NCBI GenBank assembly: GCA_035631035.1
Contig: DASQJL010000097.1
Location: 1-51,425 of the forward strand
Source: Candidatus Binatia bacterium
Lineage (GTDB): Bacteria; Eisenbacteria; RBG-16-71-46; SZUA-252
Direction: 5' to 3'
Length of the DNA: 51,425 nt
The notes beneath the pieces were generated by a model, which saw only the letters and a list, made by a program, of their open reading frames with translations, did no database searches and was not told the origin of the DNA. Shown here in pieces: positions 44,103 through 51,425 of the stretch (positions within the stretch are counted from its first letter, which is position 1; the number at the start of each line of letters is the position of its first letter). The position numbers and the translations under genes are program-made.

Positions 44103-45716
44103 ATGGAAGCGGGCACGCTGACCCGGCCCGTCGGGACCGAGCTGGTGCACGTCGGACCGAAGCCGCGCACCGGCATCATGAAGTACCTCCTGACCACCGA
44201 TCACAAGCTGATCGGGGTCATGTACCTCTGGCTCTCCTTCACGTTCTTCTTCATCGCGGGCATCTTCGCCATGATCATGCGCGCGCAGCTCTCGAAGGCC
44301 GGCCTGCACCTGCTCCATCCCGAGACGTACAACCAGATCATGTCGCTGCATGGCACGTTCATGGTCTTCTTCTGGACGATCCCGGTGCTGGCGGGCCTCT
44401 CGAACTACGTCGTGCCGATCCAGGTCGGCGCGCGCGACATGGCCTTCCCGCGGCTGAACGCCATCTCGTTCTGGCTCCTGATCCCGGCGGGCGGGTTCAT
44501 GCTCACGAGCCTTCTGCTCCAGGGGGGGGCCGCGGCGGCCGGCTGGACCAACTACCCGCCGCTCTCCGACCGGCAGTTCTCGCCGGGACCCGGGGTGGAC
44601 CTCTGGATCCTGGGGCTCCACCTGGCGGGGCTCTCCTCGATCCTCGGCGGGATCAACTTCGTCGTGACCATCCTCAACCTGCGCGCGCCCGGCATGTCGC
44701 TCATGAAGATGCCGATGTTCTGCTGGAACGTGCTCATCACGCAGGCCGTGATCCTGATCGCCACGCCGGTGCTGGCGGGCGGCCTCACGATGCTCCTCAC
44801 CGACCGGCTGTTCGGCACCGGGTTCTTCCACGCCTCGGCGGGCGGCGACCCCGTGCTCTGGCAGCACCTGTTCTGGTTCTATTCGCACCCCGCCGTCTAC
44901 ATCATGGTCCTGCCCGCGATGGGGATGGTCTCCCAGGTGCTGCCCGCGTTCTCCGACAAGCGGATCTTCGGCTACACGGGGATGGTGATCGCCACCGCCG
45001 GGATCGGCTTCATCGGCTTCCTGGTCTGGGGCCACCACATGTTCGTGACCGGAATCGACCAGCGGCTGCGCTTCTTCTTCTCGTTCGCTTCGATGGTCAT
45101 CGCGGTGCCGACCGGCATCAAGATCTGGTCCTGGCTGGCGACCGTCTGGGGCGGCGCCATCCGCTTCCGGACGCCGATGCTCTTCGGCCTCGGCTTCATC
45201 TGCCTCTTCATCATCGGCGGAATCACCGGCGTCTGGCTGGCGCTCGTGCCGTTCGACGTCCAGGTGCACGACACCTACTTCGTCGTGGCGCATCTTCACT
45301 ACGTCCTCTTCGGCGGCTCGATCATGGGGATCTTCTGCGGATTCTATTACTGGTTCCCCAAGATCTCGGGACGCCTCTACAACGAATTCTGGGGCAAGGT
45401 TCACTTCTGGCTGGTGTTCCTGGGGATGAACGTGGTGTTCATGCCGATGCACGTGATGGGGATGCTGGGGATGCCCCGGCGCATCTACACCTACAAGCCC
45501 CAGTACGAGGGACTGAACCAGATCTCCACGATCGGCGCCGGGATCCTCTTCGTCGCCATGAGCATCTTCCTGATCAACGTCCTCGCGTCCCTCTGGCGCG
45601 GCAAGCGCGCGCCGGTCGATCCGTGGGACCATGCGGAGTTCAACAAGACGCTGGAGTGGACGGTCTCGTCGCCGCCGCCCGCCGAGAATTTCGCGCGGAT
45701 CCCGGTGATCCGGTAG
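44103..45716 (+). CDS. coxA: Cytochrome c oxidase subunit I, A2-type
   Basis: A 537-aa heme-copper oxidase core subunit with twelve helices. Ligands are in place: SLHGTFMVFFW (low-spin heme His), FYSHPAVYIMVLP (CuB His and cross-linked Tyr; Tyr260-Ser261-His262), WGHHMFVTGI (two CuB His), VPTGIKIWSW (K-channel Lys) and VVAHLHYVLFGG (heme a3 and heme a His). The Glu of the classical D-channel is replaced by the YS pair, which defines the A2 subfamily (Rhodothermus caa3). It uses heme A made by ctaA/ctaB downstream. No subunit III domain is fused. Confidence 0.96.
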   Translation: MEAGTLTRPVGTELVHVGPKPRTGIMKYLLTTDHKLIGVMYLWLSFTFFFIAGIFAMIMRAQLSKAGLHLLHPETYNQIMSLHGTFMVFFWTIPVLAGLSNYVVPIQVGARDMAFPRLNAISFWLLIPAGGFMLTSLLLQGGAAAAGWTNYPPLSDRQFSPGPGVDLWILGLHLAGLSSILGGINFVVTILNLRAPGMSLMKMPMFCWNVLITQAVILIATPVLAGGLTMLLTDRLFGTGFFHASAGGDPVLWQHLFWFYSHPAVYIMVLPAMGMVSQVLPAFSDKRIFGYTGMVIATAGIGFIGFLVWGHHMFVTGIDQRLRFFFSFASMVIAVPTGIKIWSWLATVWGGAIRFRTPMLFGLGFICLFIIGGITGVWLALVPFDVQVHDTYFVVAHLHYVLFGGSIMGIFCGFYYWFPKISGRLYNEFWGKVHFWLVFLGMNVVFMPMHVMGMLGMPRRIYTYKPQYEGLNQISTIGAGILFVAMSIFLINVLASLWRGKRAPVDPWDHAEFNKTLEWTVSSPPPAENFARIPVIR

Positions 45717-45768
45717 GAGCGGCCACGACTTCAGCATCGCGCGGCGCGCGTCCGGCGCCGCCTCGCCC

Positions 45769-46692
45769 ATGAGCGCCAGGCCGGGCCGCCTCGTCCCGCT
45801 CCTTCGAATCACGCTGCTGCTGGTCTTCGTGCTGGTCGTCTGGGGCGGTATCGTCCGCCTCTCGGGATCGGGGCTGGCCATTCCCGATTGGCCCCTGGCG
45901 CACGGCAAGCTGATTCCCAAGCCCCAGCACCACGTCCTGATCGAGTACATCCACCGCGCGCTCGCGGGCCTGGTGGGGCTGGCGACCGTCGCCGTCGCGT
46001 TCCTGGTCTTCCGGAGCGCCCTGTGGCGCGCGCGGCTCCTCCCGCTCACGATCGCCGCGCTGATCACCCTGGGATTGCAGGTCTTCCTGGGAGCGCGCGT
46101 CGTGCTCGAGGAGCTGCCCGTCGACCGCGTCGTATCCCATCTGATCATCGCGTTCCTGTTCTTCGCCATCCTGATCCGGATGGCGCTGGTCGCACGCGAC
46201 GCCGAAGACGAGGCCGGCGTCTCGCCGGCGGCCGCGTCCGGCGAGGGGGCATCGGTGGATCCCGGCAAGCGCCGGGGGATCGCCCTCTGGGCCAAGATCG
46301 CCGCGGGGGCCGTCCTGGCCCAGGTGGCGCTGGGGGGATGGGTCTCCTCCTCGGGGGCGGCGCTCGCGTGCCCCGACTTTCCGACCTGCCAGGGGATGTG
46401 GCTTCCCCCCATGAACGGCCTCCTGGGAATCCACTATGCCCACCGGCTGGGCGCCTACGCCGTGACGCTGATCATCCTCGGGATGCTCTTCCGCTCGGCA
46501 CCCCTGGCCCTGCCGCCCCGCGCCCGGTGGCCGCTCCGGATTTCGGGTATACTCCTCACCGTTCAGTTTCTGCTGGGCGTGGCCAACGTGCTCCTCCGCG
46601 TGCCCCTCCCGGTCAGCGCGAGCCACCTGGGCACGGCGCTGATCCTGTTCGGAACCCTCAACGTGGCGAGCTACGAGCTGTCCCGTGCGTGA
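45769..46692 (+). CDS. ctaA: Heme A synthase (COX15/CtaA family)
   Basis: A 307-aa membrane enzyme with eight helices in two repeats that oxidises heme O to heme A. Conserved features are VWGGIVRLSGSGLAIPDWPL, EYIHRALAGLVGL with heme-ligand His, VSHLIIAFLFFAIL, WVSSSGAALACPDFPTCQG, YAHRLGAYAVTLIIL and SASHLGTALILFG. The two DWP/CPDFP loops and four His residues are intact. It overlaps ctaB by 8 bases. Confidence 0.94.
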   Translation: MSARPGRLVPLLRITLLLVFVLVVWGGIVRLSGSGLAIPDWPLAHGKLIPKPQHHVLIEYIHRALAGLVGLATVAVAFLVFRSALWRARLLPLTIAALITLGLQVFLGARVVLEELPVDRVVSHLIIAFLFFAILIRMALVARDAEDEAGVSPAAASGEGASVDPGKRRGIALWAKIAAGAVLAQVALGGWVSSSGAALACPDFPTCQGMWLPPMNGLLGIHYAHRLGAYAVTLIILGMLFRSAPLALPPRARWPLRISGILLTVQFLLGVANVLLRVPLPVSASHLGTALILFGTLNVASYELSRA

Positions 46693-47554
46693 TTACATCG
46701 AGCTGACGAAGCCCCGCATCGTGGCCCTGGTCATGATCACCGCCCTGGCCGGCGTCGTGGCGGAGCGCTCGCTCCTCCTGGAGCCGCTCCGGCTCATTGT
46801 CGTGCTCGGCGCCATCATGCTCACCGCCGGCTCGGCGAATGCCTTCAACCAGTACTTCGAGCGCGACCTGGACGCGCAGATGGAGCGCACCCGGGCGCGC
46901 CGTCCGCTGCCGCTCCACCGCGTGGCGCCGGGGCGCGCGCTCGCCTTCGCCATCGTGATCGGCGTCCTCTCCGTGGTCGCCCTCGCCCAGTACGGAAGCC
47001 TCCTCGCGGCCTGGCTCGCGTTCGGGACGATCGCGTTCTACGGCTTCTTCTACACGCTCTGGCTCAAGCCGCGCACCGTGCACAACATCGTGATCGGCGG
47101 GGCGGCGGGCGCCATGGGCCCCGTGATCGCCTGGGCTGCCGCGGCGGGGCACCTGGCGCTCGCGCCGGTGCTGATGTTCCTCGTGATCTTCCTCTGGACC
47201 CCGCCCCACTTCTGGGCGCTCGCGATCTGCGTGCAGGACGACTATCGCCGGGTGAGCATCCCGATGCTCCCGATCGTGAAGGGGGAGCCGGAGACCTACC
47301 GGCAGATCGAGCTCTACACGCTCGTGCTCGTCCTGGTCACGCTGCTGATGCCCTTCGCCAACGCCGGCGGCCTCGTGCTCGGCGTCACGGCGCTGTTCCT
47401 GGGCGTCGGGTTCCTGGTGAAGGCGGTTCGCGCCCGGCGCGCGCCCACCGTGGCGGCGGCGCGCGGCGTCTTCGCCTACTCCATCGTCTACCTCTTCGCG
47501 CTCTTCCTGGGCATGATCGCCGACGCGCTCTGGCGCATTCCGCTCCGCTCCTGA
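46685..47554 (+). CDS. ctaB: Heme O synthase (protoheme IX farnesyltransferase)
   Basis: A 289-aa UbiA-family enzyme that adds a farnesyl tail to heme B. GTG start; RDYIELTKPRIVALVMITALAG is the canonical first helix. The Asp-rich motif is NQYFERDLDAQMERTRARRP and the second conserved loop is FLWTPPHFWALAI. It acts before ctaA. It needs farnesyl diphosphate, so it shares isoprenoid supply with menA. Confidence 0.96.
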   Translation: MRDYIELTKPRIVALVMITALAGVVAERSLLLEPLRLIVVLGAIMLTAGSANAFNQYFERDLDAQMERTRARRPLPLHRVAPGRALAFAIVIGVLSVVALAQYGSLLAAWLAFGTIAFYGFFYTLWLKPRTVHNIVIGGAAGAMGPVIAWAAAAGHLALAPVLMFLVIFLWTPPHFWALAICVQDDYRRVSIPMLPIVKGEPETYRQIELYTLVLVLVTLLMPFANAGGLVLGVTALFLGVGFLVKAVRARRAPTVAAARGVFAYSIVYLFALFLGMIADALWRIPLRS

Positions 47555-47555
47555 G

Positions 47556-48194
47556 ATGGAGCCCATCCCCTCCGACGCTCCCGACGTCCCGGGCCCCGAG
47601 AACCGTCGCGGGAGCCGGATTCCCAACGCGGCGCTGGGCGTCGGCCTCGGGATCGTGGTGCTGTTGATGTTCTCCTTCGCCTACGCCAACGTTCCGCTCT
47701 TCAAGCTGTTCTGCGCGCGTTTCGGGATCGGCGGGTCCGGGAAGGCGGCGTTCCAGTCGGTCTACGGGGAGGGGCCGGCCCTCTCGTCGTCGACGGGGCC
47801 GATCCAGAGCCGGGACATCCAGGTGAAGTTCATGGGGGTGTCGGCGACGGGGCTGCCGGTCCGGTTCGGACCCTCGGTGCCGCTCGTGCACGTGATCCCC
47901 GGCCGTCCGGTGCATCTGGACTACACGTTCACGAACATGAGCGACGACTCGGTCTTCTTCCGGGCCGTCCATTCGATCGCGCCGATCGAGGCCGCGCGGG
48001 AGTTCCAGCTCATCCAGTGCTTCTGCTTCGAGGATCAGGCGCTCGGCCCGCGCGAGACGCGGGTGCTTCCGGTCTACTTCGCCCTCTCCCCGCGAACCCC
48101 GGGCAACGTGCACGAGGTGCAGCTCAACTACACGCTCTTCCCGCGCGATGAGAACGACAAGTCCGCCCCGCTGACCGGGAAGCGCTCGCTGTGA
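47556..48194 (+). CDS. ctaG: Cytochrome c oxidase assembly factor CtaG/Cox11
   Basis: A 212-aa protein with one N-terminal anchor (ALGVGLGIVVLLMFSFAYAN) and a periplasmic Ig-like domain. The Cox11 signature FCARFGIGG and the copper-binding CFCFEDQ motif near HSIAPIEAAREFQLIQ are present, as is FVD-like FRAVHSI. It inserts CuB into subunit I. It lies 1 bp after ctaB and overlaps the next gene by 4 bases. Confidence 0.93.
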   Translation: MEPIPSDAPDVPGPENRRGSRIPNAALGVGLGIVVLLMFSFAYANVPLFKLFCARFGIGGSGKAAFQSVYGEGPALSSSTGPIQSRDIQVKFMGVSATGLPVRFGPSVPLVHVIPGRPVHLDYTFTNMSDDSVFFRAVHSIAPIEAAREFQLIQCFCFEDQALGPRETRVLPVYFALSPRTPGNVHEVQLNYTLFPRDENDKSAPLTGKRSL

Positions 48195-48412
48195 CAGAGA
48201 TCGTCCGGGGAAGGGAAGAGGCCGCGGCTTCAGCGTCGGGCGCGGAGTCCGCGGCGTCCGGCAGCGATCCGGCCCAGGACCCCGCCGTCAAAGCCCGCCT
48301 CCGCCGCATCCTCCTGGGAATCACGATCCTCTGCCTCATCCTGGGAGCCGCCGGCTACGCCTTCGTCCAGTGGATGGCTAGCCTTCCCCCAGGAACCTTG
48401 AAGAAGCCGTAG
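48191..48412 (+). CDS. Small single-helix membrane protein at the end of the oxidase operon
   Basis: A 73-aa protein with a GTG start inside the ctaG stop (GTGA). An acidic, Ser/Ala-rich N-terminus (about 1-35) is followed by one helix (ILLGITILCLILGAAGYAFV) and a short tail (SLPPGTLKKP). I do not recognise a family. Strict coupling to ctaG and its terminal position suggest a small oxidase subunit or assembly helper. It is too small and lacks the motifs to be subunit III. Confidence 0.75.
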   Translation: MTEIVRGREEAAASASGAESAASGSDPAQDPAVKARLRRILLGITILCLILGAAGYAFVQWMASLPPGTLKKP

Positions 48413-48456
48413 CCCTCGCCCCCGCGCAGCGCCCGGTTGCCCTTCGAGATAAGGTC

Positions 48457-49431
48457 TTAGACCGCGTCCCCCGAGTAGATCGCCATGATCCGCCGCAAGA
48501 GCTGGATCGCGTCCGTCCGCTTCCGCTGAAACGAATTCCGCCCGATGATCGAGCCGAATCCGCCGCCGTCCCGGATGGCGCGGGCCTCCTGCAGCACGTC
48601 CTCGTCGCTGTCCTTCTTCGCCCCGCCCGAGAAGATCACGATGCGGCGCCCGTCGAAGGACGACTGGACCACGTGGCGTACCCGCTCGGCCAGGGTGCCG
48701 ACCGGGATCGAATACTTGTCGTAGACCTTCTTCGCCTCGGGCTGCTCGATGTGCGCGGCGGGAAGCTTGACCTTGATCACGTGGGCTCCGAGCTGCGCCG
48801 CGATCTGCGCGGCATAGGAGACCACGTCGATGGCCGTCTCGCCGTCCTTCGAGAGGTCCGAGCCCCGGGGATAGGACCAGACGACCACCGCCAGCCCCAC
48901 CCGCTTCGCCTCCTCGGCCAGCTTGCGGAGCTGCTCGTACATGTGTCCGGCCTGCGAGGAGCCGGGATAGATCGTGAATCCGATGGCGGCGCAACCCAGC
49001 CGCAGCGCCTCGCCGACGCTTCCGGTCACCGACGAGAGAGGATCCTTCTCGTCGTGAAGGACGTCATGGTTGTTCAGCTTCAGGATGAGCGGAATCTCGC
49101 CCGCGTAGTCCGCCGCGCCGGCCTCCAGGAAGCCGAGCGGCGCCGCGTAGGCGTTGCACCCCGACTCGATCGCGAGCTCCACGTGGTAGCGCGGATCGTA
49201 GCCGGCGGGATTGGGGGCGAAGGAGCGCGCCGGGCCATGCTCGAAGCCCTGGTCCACCGGCAGGATCACCATCCGGCCCGTTCCGGCGAGAATCCCGTGA
49301 TTCATCATGCGGGCCAGGTTGGCCTTGCTCCCCGGATTGTCCGAGGCGTACCAGGAGAGGATCTCGCGCACGCGGCCGGGACCCGGCCGGGCGGCGGTGC
49401 GGCTTTCGGCGACAGCGGTTTGAGCGTTCAT
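48457..49431 (-). CDS. fbaB: Class I fructose-bisphosphate aldolase (DhnA family)
   Basis: A 324-aa glycolytic or gluconeogenic aldolase. I choose the ATG at 49431 because TATAAT ends exactly 7 nt upstream; an earlier ATG at 49440 overlaps the -10. The TIM barrel shows MVILPVDQGFEHGPARSF, AYAAPLGFLEAGA, ILKLNNHDVLHDE, GFTIYPGSSQ and VWSYPRGSDL. The Schiff-base Lys is in HVIKVKLPA, followed by IVIFSGGAKKD and the phosphate-binding GGGFGSIIGRNSFQR. It is convergent with the oxidase operon. Confidence 0.93.
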   Translation of the reverse strand: MNAQTAVAESRTAARPGPGRVREILSWYASDNPGSKANLARMMNHGILAGTGRMVILPVDQGFEHGPARSFAPNPAGYDPRYHVELAIESGCNAYAAPLGFLEAGAADYAGEIPLILKLNNHDVLHDEKDPLSSVTGSVGEALRLGCAAIGFTIYPGSSQAGHMYEQLRKLAEEAKRVGLAVVVWSYPRGSDLSKDGETAIDVVSYAAQIAAQLGAHVIKVKLPAAHIEQPEAKKVYDKYSIPVGTLAERVRHVVQSSFDGRRIVIFSGGAKKDSDEDVLQEARAIRDGGGFGSIIGRNSFQRKRTDAIQLLRRIMAIYSGDAV

Positions 49432-49438
49432 GCGGGCC

Positions 49439-49467
49439 ATTATAGGCTGCGGCGAGGGACCCGGCAA
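49439..49467 (-). promoter_or_regulatory. Leaderless promoter of fbaB
   Basis: On the minus strand, TTGCCG (49467-49462), 17 nt, perfect TATAAT (49444-49439), then 7 nt and the ATG. This is the clearest leaderless promoter in the window. Confidence 0.8.
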
Positions 49468-49508
49468 GGCGACCCCGGGCCGCGGGCGCTACGGTCGCGC
49501 CGAGGGCG

Positions 49509-50513
49509 TCACAGCGTGGCGTACCGCGCCGCGCCCAGGAGCGCCGAGCGGTCGGTTCGGATCACGTACACCGGGACGCGCTCCAGGAGCTCCCGGTGCG
49601 GCTCCTTGGCCAGGAACGCCTCGCGGAAGAGCGGGCCCTGGAGCGCGGGAAGGATCTGAGGCGCGATCCCGCCGCCCAGGTAGACCCCCGAGAGCGCAAG
49701 CCCCCGCAGCGCCGCGTTTCCGGCCTCGGCGCCGTAGACCGACACGAACAGCTCGAGCGATCGGACGCAGGAGGAGCACGTCCCGGCCAGGGCGTTCCCC
49801 GAGATCGCGGCGGGGAGCTCCTCGGGACCGGCCTCCTGGAGGTGGCGCGCGAGCGCGGCGTCGGCGCCGTCCATGGCGTGCAGCACGCGGGCGACGTTGC
49901 CAAGCCCCAGCCCCGAGAGCACCCGCTCCATCGACACGCGACCGAACTCCACGCGGAGCGCGCGGAACAGCTCGATCTCGAGGTCGGTGCGCGGCGCGAA
50001 GTCGGCGTGGCCCCCCTCGGAGGCGACCGGGATCAGGTCCCCCTGATGGAGCAGCAGCGTGGTCTCGCCGAGCCCCGTTCCCGCCGAGACGATCGCGGCG
50101 TTGCCCGGGGCGCCGGGATCGCCCGGGATCAGCGTCACGAGGTCCTCCGGGCCGAGCGCGGCGACGCCGTAGCCCGAGGCCACGAGGTCGTTGATCACGT
50201 GCACGCGCGACAGGCTCAGGTGCCGCGCGAGCGCGCGCTCGTCGGCGGGCCACGGCACGTGCGTGCCGACGCCGCGCCCCTCCGCCACGGGGCCCGCGAA
50301 TCCGATCGAGACGGCGGCGATCGGGCCGTCGTGGCTCGCTCGGAAGGCGTCGATCATGGATTCGAGCGAGGCGAAATCGCCGCTCAGGTAGGTGCGCTCG
50401 GATGCGGGAACCCCGATCCGGCCGCGTTCCAGCGAGGGAACCAGGGCGAGCCGGGTCTTGGTGCCGCCGACGTCGGCGGCGAGCACGATGCCTCCGGGCG
50501 CCAGGGGGCTCAC
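49509..50513 (-). CDS. glk: Glucokinase
   Basis: A 334-aa Glk-family hexokinase fold protein. The ATP-phosphate loop is LAADVGGTKTRLALV, the sugar-binding segment is VHVINDLVASGYGVAAL with the catalytic Asp, and VSAGTGLGETTLL is the second phosphate loop. HADFAPRTDLEIELF and SGVYLGGGIAPQIL are typical of bacterial Glk. It phosphorylates glucose with ATP. The GTG start overlaps the opcA stop by 4 bases, so the two are co-translated. Glucose 6-phosphate then feeds the OpcA-linked pentose pathway. Confidence 0.94.
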   Translation of the reverse strand: MSPLAPGGIVLAADVGGTKTRLALVPSLERGRIGVPASERTYLSGDFASLESMIDAFRASHDGPIAAVSIGFAGPVAEGRGVGTHVPWPADERALARHLSLSRVHVINDLVASGYGVAALGPEDLVTLIPGDPGAPGNAAIVSAGTGLGETTLLLHQGDLIPVASEGGHADFAPRTDLEIELFRALRVEFGRVSMERVLSGLGLGNVARVLHAMDGADAALARHLQEAGPEELPAAISGNALAGTCSSCVRSLELFVSVYGAEAGNAALRGLALSGVYLGGGIAPQILPALQGPLFREAFLAKEPHRELLERVPVYVIRTDRSALLGAARYATL

Positions 50514-51425
50514 GCTTCGAGGAGGGCGCGCGCCGCCCGGGCCGCGTCGCGGAAGGCGGCGTTCGGGATGCGGCGCTGGATTTCGCCGACGACCGCGGCC
50601 GCGAGCTCCCGGCGGGCGAAGGGGATCGGCGCGACCCGGGCCTGGGGCGCGAGCAGCTCGAGGCGCGCCTCCTCGGCGCGCGCCTCGTGCGTGATGCGCG
50701 CGTCCAGCGGGTGGGCGCCCGCGGCCCGCGCGCGCACCTCGCGGATCCGGGCGTCGGGATCGGTCTCCTCCCGCGTGAAGGCAATCTCGGGAGCGCCCCC
50801 CTCGGGGGAGCGGAACCGGAAGCGGGCGCCGTCGCGCGAATCAACCTTCCAACGCAGGCGGCTCGCGAGCCAGCCGGCGAGGAGCCAGGCGGAGGAGGGG
50901 GGAGCGGCGCCCCCGTGCACGATCGTCACGTCGTGCAGCGCGTGGAGCGCGGGGGCGGCCTCGGGGGCGTCGAAGAGACCAGCCAGGGACGCACGCCAGG
51001 GCTCGAGACGCGCCCAGGCGAGGTCGTGCATCGGCGCCCCCTTCCGTCCCGTGCGCTCCCAGACGGCGGCCATCGCCGAGGGCTCCTCCTCGACGCAGCT
51101 GTCGGCGACGACGATGTCCGCCAGCCCCGCGAGCGCTTCCGCCCACGGGGGCCGCGGTCCCGGCGTGAGCAGGAGCACCACCACCGGAAGGTCGCCGATC
51201 AGGAGCGAGCGGACCGCGCTCGGCACGAGAGGCGCCGTCTCCTCGGTGTACTCCAAGAGAACCTGCTCCGAGCAGACGAACGCGCCGCCCCCCTCGCGCA
51301 GGTGGCAGAGCGCGGTGGCGCGCGCGGTGAGCCGCTTCGGCTCGGCCGGAGCCCGGCGCGCGGGGCCGATGCGGAAGAGGCGCGCCGGGTGGCGCCGCGC
51401 CACGTCGGCGATCACGTCGGCGAGC
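50510..51425 (-). CDS. opcA: Glucose-6-phosphate dehydrogenase assembly protein OpcA (partial)
   Basis: The 3' 305 codons of an OpcA-family gene; the frame is open to the right window edge. RRHPARLFRIG corresponds to the family's central start, and LLIGDLPVVVLLLTPGPRPP followed by LADIVVADSCVEE matches the most conserved OpcA block. HDLAWARLEPWRASLAGLFD is the usual next motif. OpcA in cyanobacteria and actinobacteria activates or assembles glucose-6-phosphate dehydrogenase (zwf). A zwf gene is expected just outside the window. The 4-base overlap with glk places it upstream in the same operon. Confidence 0.88.
   Translation of the reverse strand, partial: LADVIADVARRHPARLFRIGPARRAPAEPKRLTARATALCHLREGGGAFVCSEQVLLEYTEETAPLVPSAVRSLLIGDLPVVVLLLTPGPRPPWAEALAGLADIVVADSCVEEEPSAMAAVWERTGRKGAPMHDLAWARLEPWRASLAGLFDAPEAAPALHALHDVTIVHGGAAPPSSAWLLAGWLASRLRWKVDSRDGARFRFRSPEGGAPEIAFTREETDPDARIREVRARAAGAHPLDARITHEARAEEARLELLAPQARVAPIPFARRELAAAVVGEIQRRIPNAAFRDAARAARALLEA

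Noticed and set aside
44031-46412. A 793-codon minus-strand open frame
   Set aside because: It lies opposite coxA and ctaA, whose catalytic motifs are complete; the antisense frame has a low-complexity His/Asp/Glu-rich composition.

Overview
The window is about 51 kb of high-GC bacterial DNA, tightly packed with genes and carrying no rRNA, tRNA, CRISPR array or intact insertion sequence that I can see. The organism looks like a Gram-negative, menaquinone-using aerobe. The evidence is the OmpA and TSP3 outer-membrane proteins, lipoproteins, a PEP-CTERM protein, a giant surface protein with a FlgD/T9SS-like C-terminal domain, a complete classical menaquinone pathway, and an alternative complex III next to a caa3-like oxidase. 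This combination suggests the FCB side of the tree (Candidatus Eisenbacteria, Gemmatimonadota, Rhodothermota or relatives). That placement is inference; no marker gene settles it.

Positions 1-23,063 are an envelope and accessory region. In order they hold: a decayed or partial ORF; a PEP-CTERM protein; a PQQ-type sugar dehydrogenase; a prolyl oligopeptidase; two small proteins; a MEDS-domain hybrid histidine kinase; an SdpR/SdpI-like repressor and membrane protein pair with a very clear promoter and operator; and a 1,928-aa protein with 16 HYR repeats. These are followed by an OmpA-TSP3 porin-like protein, two tandem paralogous small membrane proteins, a SIMPL protein, DoxX, an NAD-dependent epimerase, a lipoprotein, an EamA transporter and two membrane-anchored proteins of unknown role.

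Positions 23,070-34,784 hold isoprenoid and menaquinone biosynthesis. ispG is transcribed leftward, divergent from ubiE/menG and a thioesterase (menI-like). A leftward operon menF-menD-menH-menB-menA-menC-menE, mostly with 4-base stop/start overlaps, supplies every other step of the o-succinylbenzoate route. A NicO-type nickel/cobalt permease diverges from menF.

Positions 34,917-48,412 are one rightward respiratory operon: actA-B-C-D-E-F (alternative complex III, a menaquinol:cytochrome c oxidoreductase), a membrane-anchored diheme cytochrome c, coxB, coxA (A2-type YSHP motif), ctaA, ctaB, ctaG and a small membrane protein. No oxidase subunit III or IV gene is present. The window therefore links synthesis of the quinone, the enzyme that oxidises it, the terminal oxidase and the heme A pathway. 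Positions 48,457-51,425 (leftward) carry class I fructose-bisphosphate aldolase, glucokinase and a truncated opcA.

A recurring regulatory theme is apparent leaderless transcription. At ispG, ubiE, nicO and fbaB a -10 hexamer sits exactly 7 nt before the start codon (9 nt at menF), and four of these five have a TTG-type -35 at 17-bp spacing.
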